From the NCBI GenBank assembly GCA_005881895.1, contig VBCG01000055.1, positions 1 to 56,417 of the forward strand: a stretch of 56,417 nt of DNA, written 5' to 3'. Below are positions 38,489-48,687 of the stretch, piece by piece; the stretch's first letter is position 1; every line of letters starts with the position of its first letter. The DNA is from Betaproteobacteria bacterium. Its GTDB lineage: Bacteria > Pseudomonadota > Gammaproteobacteria > Burkholderiales > Casimicrobiaceae. A program made the position numbers and the translations under genes. The notes under the pieces are model-generated. The model was given only the letters and a program-made list of their open reading frames with translations, did no database searches and was not told where the DNA came from.

Positions 38489-39562
38489 ATGAGGACACTG
38501 GAAGTCGTCCTCGGTGATCGAAGCTATCCCGTTCATGTCGGCAGCGGGCTGTTGAACCGGGCCGGCGATCTGCTTGCAAACATGATCGATCGCCGCGCGG
38601 TCGTCGTCACCAACGCAATCGTCGCAGCACATCACCTTGCGCCCGTTCGCAATAGCCTGGCATCGCGCGGCGTTGGCGTGGATGTCGTCGTTGTTCCGGA
38701 TGGAGAAACGCACAAGTCGTGGGCCACACTGGAAGACATAATTACCCGACTGCTGGAGTTGCATGTTGATCGCGCGACAACGCTCATCGCACTCGGCGGC
38801 GGCGTTGTCGGCGATCTAGCGGGATTCGCGGCGGCGATCTGCCTCCGCGGTCTGCCATTCGTGCAGATCCCCACGACGCTGCTTGCGCAAGTCGATTCCT
38901 CGGTCGGCGGCAAGACCGGGATCAACCATCCGCTTGGCAAGAACATGGTCGGCGCGTTCTGGCAACCGCGCGCCGTATTGATCGATGTCGGTTGCTTGCA
39001 GACGTTGCCCCAACGCGAACTAAAAGCGGGCCTCGCCGAAGTGATCAAGTACGGCGCGATTCGCGATGCGGCATTTTTTGGTTGGCTGGAACAGAATTCG
39101 GCGCGCCTTTTGGGCGGCGACAGCGTTGCACTCGAGCATGCGATCCATGAAAGCTGTCGCATCAAAGCCGAGATTGTGAGCGCCGACGAACGTGAATCAG
39201 GCGAGCGCGCGCTGCTCAACTTCGGACACACATTCGGTCACGCGATCGAGAACGCGCAGGGCTATGGCGCGTGGCTCCATGGGGAAGCGATCGCCGCGGG
39301 TATGTTGATCGCGTCGCGTTTATCGGAACGCGTTTGCGGCTTGCCGCCAAATGAGCGCGATCGTATTGAACGATTGATCGCGGACTGCGACCTTCCAACT
39401 GCGCCACCGAAGATTGGCGGCGAGCGCTGGCTCGAATTGATGAGTCACGATAAGAAGGCGATCGATGGCGCAATCCGATTTGTGTTGCTCGAAAGGGTTG
39501 GCCATGCAGTCCTCAAAAACGGGATCGCGCGCGAACAATGGGAGGCCGCGCTGCCAAGGTGA
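38489..39562 (+). CDS. aroB: AroB, 3-dehydroquinate synthase
   Basis: 357 aa NAD- and metal-dependent enzyme making 3-dehydroquinate, second step of the shikimate pathway. NAD-binding GGGVVGDLAGFAAA lies near residues 98-111, followed by IPTTLLAQVDSSVGGKTGINHP, the metal ligands in KAEIVSADERE and NFGHTFGHAIE, and HGEAIAAGML. ATG 38489 sits 4 bp behind aroK. Length is normal. A terminator hairpin follows at 39585. Confidence 0.96.
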   Translation: MRTLEVVLGDRSYPVHVGSGLLNRAGDLLANMIDRRAVVVTNAIVAAHHLAPVRNSLASRGVGVDVVVVPDGETHKSWATLEDIITRLLELHVDRATTLIALGGGVVGDLAGFAAAICLRGLPFVQIPTTLLAQVDSSVGGKTGINHPLGKNMVGAFWQPRAVLIDVGCLQTLPQRELKAGLAEVIKYGAIRDAAFFGWLEQNSARLLGGDSVALEHAIHESCRIKAEIVSADERESGERALLNFGHTFGHAIENAQGYGAWLHGEAIAAGMLIASRLSERVCGLPPNERDRIERLIADCDLPTAPPKIGGERWLELMSHDKKAIDGAIRFVLLERVGHAVLKNGIAREQWEAALPR

Positions 39563-39584
39563 GTAACTCTGTGGCTTGCAAAAC

Positions 39585-39611
39585 GAAAGCGGCGCCTTGG
39601 GCGCCGCTTTC
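39585..39611. terminator. Terminator hairpin between aroB and the lipoprotein gene
   Basis: A perfect 11-bp stem GAAAGCGGCGC with GCGCCGCTTTC and a 5-nt loop. It is 22 bp past the aroB stop and 19 bp past the stop of the convergent lipoprotein gene. On the minus strand it is followed by GTTTTG, on the plus strand by a weak AGTTA, so it may serve both genes. Confidence 0.75.
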
Positions 39612-39630
39612 AGTTACGCGAGCACGTTTA

Positions 39631-40953
39631 CTACGGGCCGCAGTGCACGGTGGCCGTCGCCTGCTGTGATCCGGAGGAAACGACGATCGAAAAATCTCCG
39701 TGCGCCGACGCGGTCGCGCCCACCGATACGGCAATTTGACCCGTGCTGGTCGGAGGGACGATCAGAGTGCCACTCGTCCCACCCGATGCGGCGGGAATAA
39801 AGGTGCCTGTTCCGCCGGACGCAAGGATTTGCCCGAGCTGGGCGCTCGCCGGGCAGCTACCTGGGCTAAGCACAGGGGGGTTTAGTACAACCGGCCCCGG
39901 TAGCGGCGCCGCAGTTCCGAGAACGTTGTCGACGGTTGGCGGGTTGAGCAATAAACGGCCCGCCGCGTCGGTAATCGCGAATGTCGCGCCCGTAAAGCAT
40001 CCCCCAGTGGGACTCACGAGGAAGCTCCCTCCGCTCGTTAATACCGGGACTCCGGTGAGCGTAAGCGCCGTCGGAAAGTTGGTCTGCACTGTGTAGGGCG
40101 GCGTGCCGCCGAAGATATAAAACGCCGCGATTCCTCCGGACGCGCAATGCGCAGTATCAGGTCCTGTGAAAGTTGTCACGCCCGTCGGAATAACGGTCAG
40201 CACGGTGCTGCCGTTCACAAACTGCGCAATCGTGAATTGCCCGATCACGCTGCTGCCGGTCGCGACGTCAGTTGCGCGAATCGTGCCGAATTGCGTGATC
40301 GCGCTGGCTGGAACGCGGATGGTGACCGCTGCCACTCCATTTTGATCGGTCATAACGGTCACTGTTTGTGCCGGCGTAGCACTGTTCGCCGCGATCAGGG
40401 AGAAATCGCCGAGCACGACATCGAATTTGATCTGTCGCCCTGCCAACGGAGCACCGGCCGCCCCCGCAACCTTAACGGTTGCCGTCCCGTCTTGTCCCGA
40501 GCAAAGCTGCGCACCCGAGCCCCCGCAGACAGGGTTGCCGATAATGGTGATCGAGGCGGGCAACAAAAGTGATGGATGTACTGTCACCGGGACATCGACC
40601 TGATTACCCCGCGCATCGCGAATTGTGATCGTTACCGTTTGGTCCGTGGCCACGGTTGCCGGGAGCAGCGGAATCGTCGTCGACACTGTCGAGGGAACCG
40701 GCAACACAGCGGTATCGCTCGAAAATGCGCTAAAAGGCGCGGTTCCGCTTGTGATGGTGATGGTTGTCGGCACTCCGGAGTAAGCGGTCACTGTTGCAGG
40801 AAGCACCGCTAGCGTGGGAGTAACGGCGGGCGGTGCGAACATGTTATTCGGCGCGCCGTTGCCTCCACCGCAGGCCGCCAATGAGAAGATACCGGCCAGC
40901 GCAAAAAGGGTGAGCGCGGGGCGCAGCCAGGCGGTCAAACGGTTTTTCGACAT
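39631..40953 (-). CDS. Secreted lipoprotein with bacterial Ig-like repeats, function unknown
   Basis: 440 aa. The signal peptide ends in lipobox SLAAC (Cys near residue 28), followed by a GGGNGAP linker. The rest is Thr-, Val- and Pro-rich beta sequence in repeated Ig-like (BIG/cadherin-like) units, for example PTLAVLPATVTAYSGVPTTI, VATDQTVTITIRDARGNQVD, GAPLAGRQIKFDVVLGDFSL with VTVMTDQNGVAAVTIRVP, and GTPPYTVQTNFPTALTL. Cysteine pairs occur in CGGSGAQLC and CASGG/GGCF. No catalytic motif is seen. Such proteins are often surface or periplasmic adhesin-like proteins, but that is only inference. Its promoter must lie in 40954-41050. Confidence 0.85.
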   Translation of the reverse strand: MSKNRLTAWLRPALTLFALAGIFSLAACGGGNGAPNNMFAPPAVTPTLAVLPATVTAYSGVPTTITITSGTAPFSAFSSDTAVLPVPSTVSTTIPLLPATVATDQTVTITIRDARGNQVDVPVTVHPSLLLPASITIIGNPVCGGSGAQLCSGQDGTATVKVAGAAGAPLAGRQIKFDVVLGDFSLIAANSATPAQTVTVMTDQNGVAAVTIRVPASAITQFGTIRATDVATGSSVIGQFTIAQFVNGSTVLTVIPTGVTTFTGPDTAHCASGGIAAFYIFGGTPPYTVQTNFPTALTLTGVPVLTSGGSFLVSPTGGCFTGATFAITDAAGRLLLNPPTVDNVLGTAAPLPGPVVLNPPVLSPGSCPASAQLGQILASGGTGTFIPAASGGTSGTLIVPPTSTGQIAVSVGATASAHGDFSIVVSSGSQQATATVHCGP

Positions 40954-41272
40954 GATCGGATTCCCTGATGATGTTGTCCTAAAGGCGCCGGCCGGCCATC
41001 GTCATTTTGGACGTTGCAACAAGCATCTAGCCGACTTTGTTCAGATTAAAGCCTAAGAAATGTCAGGACGCAAGCGTTTCCTGGGCCCCGACGATTATGA
41101 GAGCCGCGATTGTTGCGCGTCCGCCCGCCTTGAACGGTTGGTTTTGCTGTCTTGCCGCATTGCAGCATCCCGCGTACGATTAGAGGGTTTTGATGCGTTT
41201 TTACGACGCGCGAAAAGGCGACCTCTTGTCTCGTCAACCGCGGCCGCCTAAAACAGTCGCAGCGAGGTCAGC
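40954..41272. other. Divergent intergenic region between the lipoprotein gene and gltB
   Basis: 319 bp without a convincing gene; short open frames here have no family look. The right half carries the probable gltB promoter at 41152-41180. AT-rich patches at 41035-41055 may hold the lipoprotein promoter on the minus strand (TTTAATCT), with no clear -35. Confidence 0.5.
41152..41180 (+). promoter_or_regulatory. Probable sigma-70 promoter of gltB
   Basis: -35 TTGCCG (41152-41157), 17-bp spacer, -10 TACGAT (41175-41180). The predicted start near 41187 gives an 86-nt leader before the GTG at 41273, with GCGAGG at 41261-41266 as ribosome binding site. Confidence 0.55.
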
Positions 41273-44200
41273 GTGACACCAGTGCCATCCACACATCGCG
41301 AATCGCCGTGGCCGCCGCGCGCGCAGGGTCTCTATCACCCTGCGCAGGAACATGATGCTTGCGGCCTTGGATTTATCGCGCACATCAAGGGACGCAAAAG
41401 TCACGCCATCATCGAACAAGGATTGCAGATCCTCGTCAATCTCACGCATCGCGGCGCGACGGGCGCCGATCCTCTTCAGGGCGATGGAGCCGGCATTCTG
41501 CTGCAGCTGCCGGACGCGTTTTTTCGTCGCGCCTGCGGCAAATTGGGTATCACGTTACCGGCGCCGGGGCAGTACGGGGTTGGCATGGTGTTTCTGCCGC
41601 GCGAGCCGGCGTCACGGGTGGCATGCGAACAGGAAATCGAACGCGCGATCCATGCGGAAGGCCAAGTATTGCTTGGCTGGCGCGAGGTGCCGACCAACAA
41701 CGTCGGACTTTCCCTGCGCACGAAGGAAGTCGAGCCGGTGATTCAGCAGGTGCTCGTGGCGCGCGGAACGCGCGACATGGACCAGGACGCGCTCGAGCGC
41801 AAGCTCTATGTGATCCGCAAACGTGCCGGACACGCGATTCAGGCGCTCAATTTGCGCCACGGAAAGGAATTCTTCGTGCCGTCGTTTTCGACGCGCACGA
41901 TTGTCTACAAGGGGATGCTGCTCGCGCATCAGGTCGGCGAATACTATCGCGATCTGCACGACGAAACGATGGTCTCGGCGCTCGCGATGGTGCACCAGCG
42001 CTTCTCGACCAACACGTTTCCTACATGGGATCTCGCGCATCCATTCCGTTTCGTCTGTCACAACGGCGAAATCAATACGCTACGCGGCAACTTCAACTGG
42101 ATACGCGCCCGCGAAGGCGCGATCGCATCGAAGGTTCTCGGCGACGATTTGGCGAAGCTGTGGCCATTGATCTACGAAGGCCAGTCCGATTCGGCGTCCT
42201 TCGATAACGCGCTCGAGCTCTTGACGATGGGTGGCTATTCGCTCGCGCACGCGATGATGATGATGATTCCCGAAGCGTGGGCGGGCAATCCGCTGATGGA
42301 CGAGGATCGTCGGGCATTTTACGAATATCACGCGGCACTGATGGAGCCTTGGGATGGTCCCGCAGCGATGGCGTTCACCGACGGTCGTCAGATCGGTGCA
42401 ACGCTCGACCGCAACGGCTTGCGTCCGGCGCGCTACGTCGTCACCGACGACGATTACATCGTAATGGCCTCGGAAGTCGGCGTTCTCGACATTCCCGAGC
42501 GCAAGATCGTCAAGAAATGGCGCTTGCAACCGGGCAAGATGCTGCTGGTCGACTTGGAGCAGGGACGCATCGTCGACGACGATGAGTTGAAGCGCACGCT
42601 TGCGACGCAAAAGCCCTATCGGCAATGGATCGCGCAATGTCGGCTTTCGCTCGAAGACATGCCCGAGCCCGCGCCGCCGGCGCCGTCTGAGGTCTCGCTG
42701 CTCGATCGGCAACAAGCGTTCGGCTACACGCAGGAAGATTTGCGCGTGATCTTGGCGCCGATGGCGCAAAACGGCGAGGAAGCCGTCGGATCGATGGGCA
42801 ACGATACCGCGCTGCCGGTGCTGTCGAATCGGCCGAAGGTCTTCTACCACTATTTCAAGCAGTTGTTCGCACAGGTGACGAATCCGCCGATCGATCCGAT
42901 CCGCGAAGAGCTCGTGATGTCGCTCGTGTCTTTCATCGGACCGCGACCGAATCTGCTCGCCGTAGACGTCACCGAACCGCCGATGCGCCTGGAAGCGCAG
43001 CAGCCGATCCTCACGCCCGAGAATATGGAGAAGCTGCGGCATGCCGAGCTTTTTTCGGGCGGCGCGTTCCGGTCGATCGAGCTCGACATGTTATCCGGCG
43101 TCGTGGGGCGCGAACGGCATGGAAGCTGCGCTCGCAAGCCTCGCTGCGCATGCCGAAGATGCGATCCATCAGAACTTCAATATCGTAATCCTCTCCGATC
43201 GCAGCGTGTCGGAGGCGCTGTTGCCGATCCCCGCGCTCGTCGCGACGGCCGCCGTGCACGAGCATCTCGTCAAGAAAGGTTTGCGGACATCGGTCGGTCT
43301 CGTCGTCGAGACCGGTTCTGCGCGCGAAGTGCATCATTTCGCATTGCTCGCAGGTTATGGTGCCGAAGCGATCCATCCGTATCTGGCGCTGGAAACGCTG
43401 GCGGAATTGCACAAGCAGATACCGGAGATCGATCCGAAGCAATCGCAAAAGCGCTACATCAAGGCGATTTGCAAAGGCCTCTACAAGGTCATGTCGAAGA
43501 TGGGTATCTCGACCTACCAATCGTATTGCGGCGCGCAGATCTTCGAAGCCGTCGGACTGCAGAAGGCTTTCGTCGAAAAATATTTCACCGGCACGGCGAG
43601 CAACATCGAAGGTATCGGGTTGTTTGAAGTGGCCGAGGAAGCGGAGCGCCTGCACGCGCTCGCGTTCAGCGATGATCCGCTGCTGCGCAACGCGCTCGAC
43701 GCCGGCGGCGAGTACGCCTATCGCGTGCGGGGCGAAGAGCATATGTGGACGCCGGACTCAATCGCGAAGCTGCAGCACGCCGCGCGCGCCAATTCGTGGT
43801 CGACGTATCGCGAATACGCAGCGTTGATCAACGAGCACGGAAAGAAGCTTAAGACGCTACGTGGCTTGTTCGAGTTCAAGACCGGCGAACGCACACCGAT
43901 CCCGATCGACGACGTCGAGCCGGCGAAGGAAGTCGTCAAGCGTTTCGCGACCGGCGCGATGAGTCTCGGCTCCATCTCGACCGAAGCGCACACGACGCTT
44001 GCGGTGGCGATGAATCGGATCGGCGGCAAGTCGAACACCGGCGAGGGCGGCGAAGATGCGCTCCGTTATCGCGCCGAGATGCGCGCGGGCAAGAGTACGG
44101 TCAAGAACGGCGACACGCTTGCCAGCATGATCGGTCATGATCGCGTCGAAGCAGATGTGCCGCTCAAGGCGGGCGACAGCCTGCGCTCAAAAATCAAGCA

Positions 44201-46016
44201 GGTCGCCTCGGCGCGCTTCGGCGTCACGGCAGAGTACCTGTCATCCGCCGATCAGCTGCAGATCAAGATGGCACAAGGCGCAAAGCCGGGCGAGGGCGGT
44301 CAATTGCCCGGCCACAAGGTGTCCGGGTACATCGCGACGCTGCGCTACTCGGTGCCCGGTGTCGGGCTCATCTCGCCGCCGCCGCATCACGACATCTATT
44401 CGATCGAGGATCTGGCGCAGCTGATCCACGATCTCAAGAACGCGAATCCGCGGGCGTCGATATCGGTGAAGCTCGTGTCGGAAGTCGGCGTGGGCACCGT
44501 CGCTGCCGGCGTGGCGAAAGCGAAAGCGGATCACGTGACGATCGCGGGGCATGACGGCGGCACGGGCGCTTCGCCCGAGTCATCGATCAAGCACGCGGGC
44601 ACGCCGTGGGAATTGGGCCTTGCAGAAACGCAGCAGACGCTCGTGCACAACCGGCTGCGCGGTCGGATCGCCGTGCAGGTCGATGGCCAGATGAAGACAG
44701 GTCGCGACGTGGTGATCGGCGCCATGCTCGGCGCCGACGAGTTCGGGTTTGCGACGGCGCCGCTTGTCGTCGAAGGCTGCATCATGATGCGCAAGTGCCA
44801 TCTCAACACGTGCCCGGTCGGCATCGCGACGCAGGATCCCGAGTTGCGCAAGCGGTTTGCCGGATCGCCGGAGCACGTCGTCAATTATTTCTTCTTCGTT
44901 GCGGAGGAAGTGCGCGAATTGATGGCACGGCTCGGGTTTCACACGTTCAGCGAAATGATCGGCCGCTCCGACTTGCTCGACATGCGCAAAAGCATCGAGC
45001 ATTGGAAAGCGCGCGGGCTCGATTTCTCGCGCGTGTTCTTCCAGCCGAAGATGCCGCCCGAGGTCGCGCGCCATCAGTGCGAAGAGCAGGACCATGGCCT
45101 GGCCCGAGCGCTCGATCATCAGCTCATTGCAGCGGCCGCAAAGGCGATCGAGACCCGCGAGCCTGTACGACTCGAATACCGGATTCGCAACGCGCACCGC
45201 TCCGTGGGGGCCATGCTCTCCGGCGCTATTGCGCGCAAGCTCGGACACGAGGGATTGCCGCCCGACACGATCCACGCGACGTTCGACGGTATTGCCGGTC
45301 AGAGCTTCGGTGCGTTTCTCGCGCGCGGCATCACGTTCGAGTTGCAGGGAGCGACCAACGATTATGTCGGCAAGGGATTGTCCGGCGGCCGGATCGTGGT
45401 GTACCCCGATCCTACGTGCCCCGCGAAGCCCGAAGAGAACATCGTTATCGGCAACACCGTCATGTACGGCGCGATCGAAGGCGAGGCGTATTTCCGCGGT
45501 GTCGCCGGCGAGCGTTTCTGCGTCCGCAACTCCGGCGCCTTCGCGGTCGTCGAGGGCACCGGCGATCACGGGTGCGAATACATGACCGGCGGAACGGTCG
45601 TGGTGCTCGGCCGCACCGGACGCAATTTCGCGGCCGGCATGAGCGGCGGCATCGCGTATGTCTATGATCCCGATCAAACCTTCGCGTCGCGTTGCAATCT
45701 ATCGATGGTCGCGCTCGAGACGCTGTTGCCGGAAGACGAGCAGACCCGCGTCGAAACGGAGCTTGCCGCGTCGGGCAAAGGCCGGAATTTGCATCTCGAC
45801 CGTTGCGACGAGCCGCTCGCGCGCAGTTTGATCGAAAAGCATCTGCGCTATACGGGATCGACGCTGGCGCTCACGCTGCTCGACAATTGGGAAAACGAGC
45901 GCGCGAAGTTCGTCAAAGTATTTCCCCACGAGTACAAGCGCGCTCTTTCCGAGATGTTTGCGAAGCGTGCCGCTGCGAGGGTCACCGAAGCCGCCAAGGC
46001 GCGTCAGGTCGCCTAG
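41273..46016 (+). pseudogene. gltB: gltB, glutamate synthase large subunit, interrupted by a frameshift near 43091
   Basis: Large subunit of NADPH-dependent GOGAT (glutamine + 2-oxoglutarate to 2 glutamate), about 1580 codons. The glutaminase nucleophile is Cys30 in QEHDACGLGFIAHIKG, exposed after propeptide removal. The FMN and central domains follow, with the 3Fe-4S ligands in [15 protein letters not shown] (about 44780) and the GXXGXXXG-type beta-helix at the end. Frame 1 is family-like to ELDM (43090); family-like [17 protein letters not shown] resumes one base later in the next frame from 43092. A two-base loss (LDM-TYP expected) or one-base gain explains it. The frame 1 product would end at 43627, before the FMN domain. 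Start GTG 41273. Confidence 0.92.
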
Positions 46017-46289
46017 GAGCCTCTGAATGGGTCCCGCGCGGTTGCGCTGCTATGCAAAATGCGGATGACTGCTAGACGAACGACGAAGGTAATAGTTCAT
46101 CCTATTACCGAGGAGGGCGGCGACGCAGGCGCCGCATTTTGCCGCAGCCCGGGGGGACGGCCCCGTTTCGGTCTGTCTACTTTGTCGCAGCTTCGCTCGT
46201 GTACGCTCGGTACACGTCGCTCGCTGCTTCGCGTATCCCATCCCGAAACGGGGCCGTCGCAACCGCGCGGGGCCCGTTCAGAGGCTCCT
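46015..46289. repeat. 275-bp structured inverted-repeat element between gltB and gltD
   Basis: Terminal inverted repeats of 32 nt (46015-46046 and 46258-46289) match at 30 positions; the other two are G-U pairs in plus-strand RNA. Between them are two arms. Arm 1 is GCAAAATGCGG with CCGCATTTTGC (46054-46064 / 46132-46142), enclosing hairpin GGTAATAG-CTATTACC (46088-46109). Arm 2 is a perfect 16-bp stem (46156-46171 / 46243-46258) enclosing CGTGTAC-GTACACG (46198-46216). The gltB stop codon overlaps the left end and the right end supplies AGAGG 7 bp before gltD. No coding potential is seen. Confidence 0.85.
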
Positions 46290-46291
46290 TA

Positions 46292-47728
46292 ATGGGGAAA
46301 GTCACCGGCTTCATCGAATTGCAGCGGATCAAGGAGGCAGCTGAACCGATCGCGCGGCGCGTCACCCACTATCGCGAATTCATCGTGACCCTCGCCGACG
46401 ATGAAGCTTCGCGGCAGGGCGCTCGCTGCATGGACTGCGGCATTCCGTTTTGCCAGACCGGATGTCCGATCAACAACATCATTCCGGACTGGAACGATCT
46501 CACGTATCGCCGGCAATGGCGCGCGGCTCTCGACGTCCTCCACTCAACGAACAACTTCCCCGAGTTCACCGGCCGCATCTGTCCCGCGCCGTGCGAAGCG
46601 GCTTGCACGCTCAACATCAATAACGATCCGGTAGGCATCAAATCGATCGAGCATTTTCTGATCGACAAAGGGTGGGAAGAAGGTTGGGTCGTTCCGCTGC
46701 CGCCGGCGGTGAAAACGGGCAAGCGCGTCGCGGTCGTAGGCTCCGGCCCTGCGGGAATGGCCTGCGCTCAGCAACTCGCGCGCGCGGGTCACGCTGTCGT
46801 GCTGTTCGAACGCGAAGACCGGATCGGCGGACTGCTTCGCTACGGCATCCCGGACTTCAAGATGGAGAAGCATCTGATCGACCGCCGAATGGCGCAGATG
46901 TCCGAGGAAGGCGTGGAATTCCGACCGAACATGAATGTCGGCGTTGATGTTTCGGCGCGGAGTCTGCTCGACCAGTTCGATGCCGTTGCGCTGACCGGCG
47001 GCGCCGAAGCGCCGCGCGATTTGCCGGTGCCCGGCCGCGATCTTGCCGGCGTCCATTTCGCGATGGAGTTCTTGCCGCAGCAGAACAAGGTTGTCGCGGG
47101 CGACGAGGTCGCGAATCAGATCAAGGCGAAGGGCAAGCACGTCGTCGTCATCGGCGGCGGCGACACCGGTTCAGACTGCGTCGGCACGTCCAACCGACAA
47201 GAGGCGGCGTCGGTGACGCAATTCGAGCTGCTGCCGCAACCACCGGAAGAGGAAAACAAGCCGCTCGTGTGGCCCTACTGGCCGATTAAGCTTCGCACGT
47301 CGTCGTCGCATGAGGAAGGCGTGGCGCGCGACTGGGCTGTCGCCACGAAGCGATTCGAGGGCCGCGACGGCCGCGTCGAGAAGCTCGTCGCCGCTCGGGT
47401 CGAGTGGCAAAAAGACGCAGGCGGCGCGATGAAGATGGTCGAGATTCCGGGGAGCGAATTCGAGATGAGCGCCGATCTCGTGTTGCTCGCGATGGGCTTC
47501 ACCGGCCCGGGGTCCCCGCACATGCTCGAGGAATTCGGCATCGAGCGCGACGCGCGCACGAATGTCAAGGCCAATACCGATGACTATCGAACATCGGTGC
47601 CTAAAGTATTCGCTGCGGGCGACATGCGTCGCGGGCAATCGCTTGTCGTTTGGGCAATTCGCGAAGGGCGGCAATGCGCGCGTGCGATCGATGAATTCTT
47701 GATGGGCACGTCGGCGCTACCCAGATAA
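46292..47728 (+). CDS. gltD: GltD, glutamate synthase small subunit
   Basis: 478 aa FAD and iron-sulfur subunit that passes electrons from NADPH to GltB. ATG 46292 gives [17 protein letters not shown]; the frame is open upstream through the repeat element but that part is not family-like. N-terminal cluster ligands are [17 protein letters not shown] and [14 protein letters not shown] (about residues 47-110). The FAD motif is [15 protein letters not shown] and the NADPH motif is [31 protein letters not shown] ends the protein. The distance from gltB is unusually large because of the 275-bp element. Confidence 0.95.
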   Translation: MGKVTGFIELQRIKEAAEPIARRVTHYREFIVTLADDEASRQGARCMDCGIPFCQTGCPINNIIPDWNDLTYRRQWRAALDVLHSTNNFPEFTGRICPAPCEAACTLNINNDPVGIKSIEHFLIDKGWEEGWVVPLPPAVKTGKRVAVVGSGPAGMACAQQLARAGHAVVLFEREDRIGGLLRYGIPDFKMEKHLIDRRMAQMSEEGVEFRPNMNVGVDVSARSLLDQFDAVALTGGAEAPRDLPVPGRDLAGVHFAMEFLPQQNKVVAGDEVANQIKAKGKHVVVIGGGDTGSDCVGTSNRQEAASVTQFELLPQPPEEENKPLVWPYWPIKLRTSSSHEEGVARDWAVATKRFEGRDGRVEKLVAARVEWQKDAGGAMKMVEIPGSEFEMSADLVLLAMGFTGPGSPHMLEEFGIERDARTNVKANTDDYRTSVPKVFAAGDMRRGQSLVVWAIREGRQCARAIDEFLMGTSALPR

Positions 47729-47729
47729 A

Positions 47730-47808
47730 GTAGGGTCAGACTCGACTTTCCACGAGCAGTCAGGCAAACGCGTGATCATGAGTGTAGGAAAGTCGAGTCT
47801 GACCCTAC
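47730..47808. repeat. REP-like palindrome, GGGTCAGACT family, copy 2
   Basis: A perfect 22-nt inverted repeat (47730-47751 and 47787-47808) around a 35-nt loop, starting 2 bp behind the gltD stop. Each arm contains GGGTCAGACTCGACTTTCC. It shares the GGGTCAGACTC core with the palindrome at 3640-3708. The start of the next gene lies in its loop and right arm. Confidence 0.88.
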
Positions 47809-48665
47809 TCGAAATCGCGAGCTGGCATCCCACGATTGCCGCTTCGCGTACTGAAGCGCTGGCGCACGCGCTCGAGGGCGGCGACGTTCTCGTGCTGCCC
47901 AAGCTCGCTTTTGCATTCGAGCAGGGAGAAGAGCGGTTTCTCGATGCGAAATGGTCGGACGCGCGCGCAAAGAACATCAGCTTCGATGCCGGAAAAATCA
48001 AGGGCGCGAAAGGGGCTCCGGAAGATCTTGCGGACCTTGGTCGCATGATCGCCCGATTCGCGAATTGCGCGAGTGAATTGATTGCCGCCTTGTTTCCGCG
48101 TTACGCACCGCATCAGAAGCGCGCGCAGACGAGCTTTCGTCCGCATCCGGCGCTCGGACGTGACGTTTCATGGCGCAAGGACGACACCCGTTTGCATGTC
48201 GACGCTTTTCCGTCGCGGCCCAATCGCGGCGAGCGGATCTTGCGCGTGTTCTGCAATGTCAATCCACGCGGCGAAGATCGCGTATGGCGGGTCGGCGAGC
48301 GCTTCGAGGCGATGGCCGAACATTTGCTGCCGCGCGTGCGCACCATGCGGCGCTTTGAGGCCGCCACGCTGGCGGCGCTTCGCGTGACGAAAGGCCGGCG
48401 CAGCGAGTACGATCACCTGATGCTCGGTTTGCATGACGGCGCGAAGGCGGACATCGATTACCAGCGCAACAGTGCCCAGCAGGAAGTGCGGTTCGCGCCG
48501 GGCACGACGTGGATCTGCTATTCGGATCAGGTGATGCACGCCGCAATGGGCGGCCAATTCATGCTCGAACAGACGATTTATTTACCGCTGTCGGCGTTGT
48601 ATCAGCCGGACCTTTCGCCGATTCGCGTTCTCGAGCGGATGACCGGTCGTCGGCTCGCCGCGTGA
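47778..48665 (+). CDS. Kdo hydroxylase-like Fe(II)/2-oxoglutarate dioxygenase
   Basis: 295 aa from ATG 47778. Family resemblance is to the KdoO group that hydroxylates Kdo at C3 to D-glycero-D-talo-oct-2-ulosonic acid (Ko) in lipopolysaccharide. The conserved block [18 protein letters not shown] has the His-x-Asp iron ligands (about residues 138-140), followed by [22 protein letters not shown] and the distal His in [14 protein letters not shown]. The first ten codons, through LTLLE, are the right arm of the REP-like palindrome, so the true native start may differ. A GTG at 47772 is also in frame. It stands alone between gltD and hemE, about 30 kb from waaA. Confidence 0.8.
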   Translation: MSVGKSSLTLLEIASWHPTIAASRTEALAHALEGGDVLVLPKLAFAFEQGEERFLDAKWSDARAKNISFDAGKIKGAKGAPEDLADLGRMIARFANCASELIAALFPRYAPHQKRAQTSFRPHPALGRDVSWRKDDTRLHVDAFPSRPNRGERILRVFCNVNPRGEDRVWRVGERFEAMAEHLLPRVRTMRRFEAATLAALRVTKGRRSEYDHLMLGLHDGAKADIDYQRNSAQQEVRFAPGTTWICYSDQVMHAAMGGQFMLEQTIYLPLSALYQPDLSPIRVLERMTGRRLAA

Positions 48666-48687
48666 GCGATTCCGCATTGTCACGCGA

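Noticed and set aside
43080-43100. Programmed ribosomal frameshift in gltB
   Set aside because: No slippery heptamer or downstream pseudoknot is evident, and programmed shifting is not known for gltB. A simple indel explains it.
46015-46289. Complete insertion sequence
   Set aside because: Terminal repeats are long but there is no transposase frame in 275 bp and no clear target duplication at the ends.
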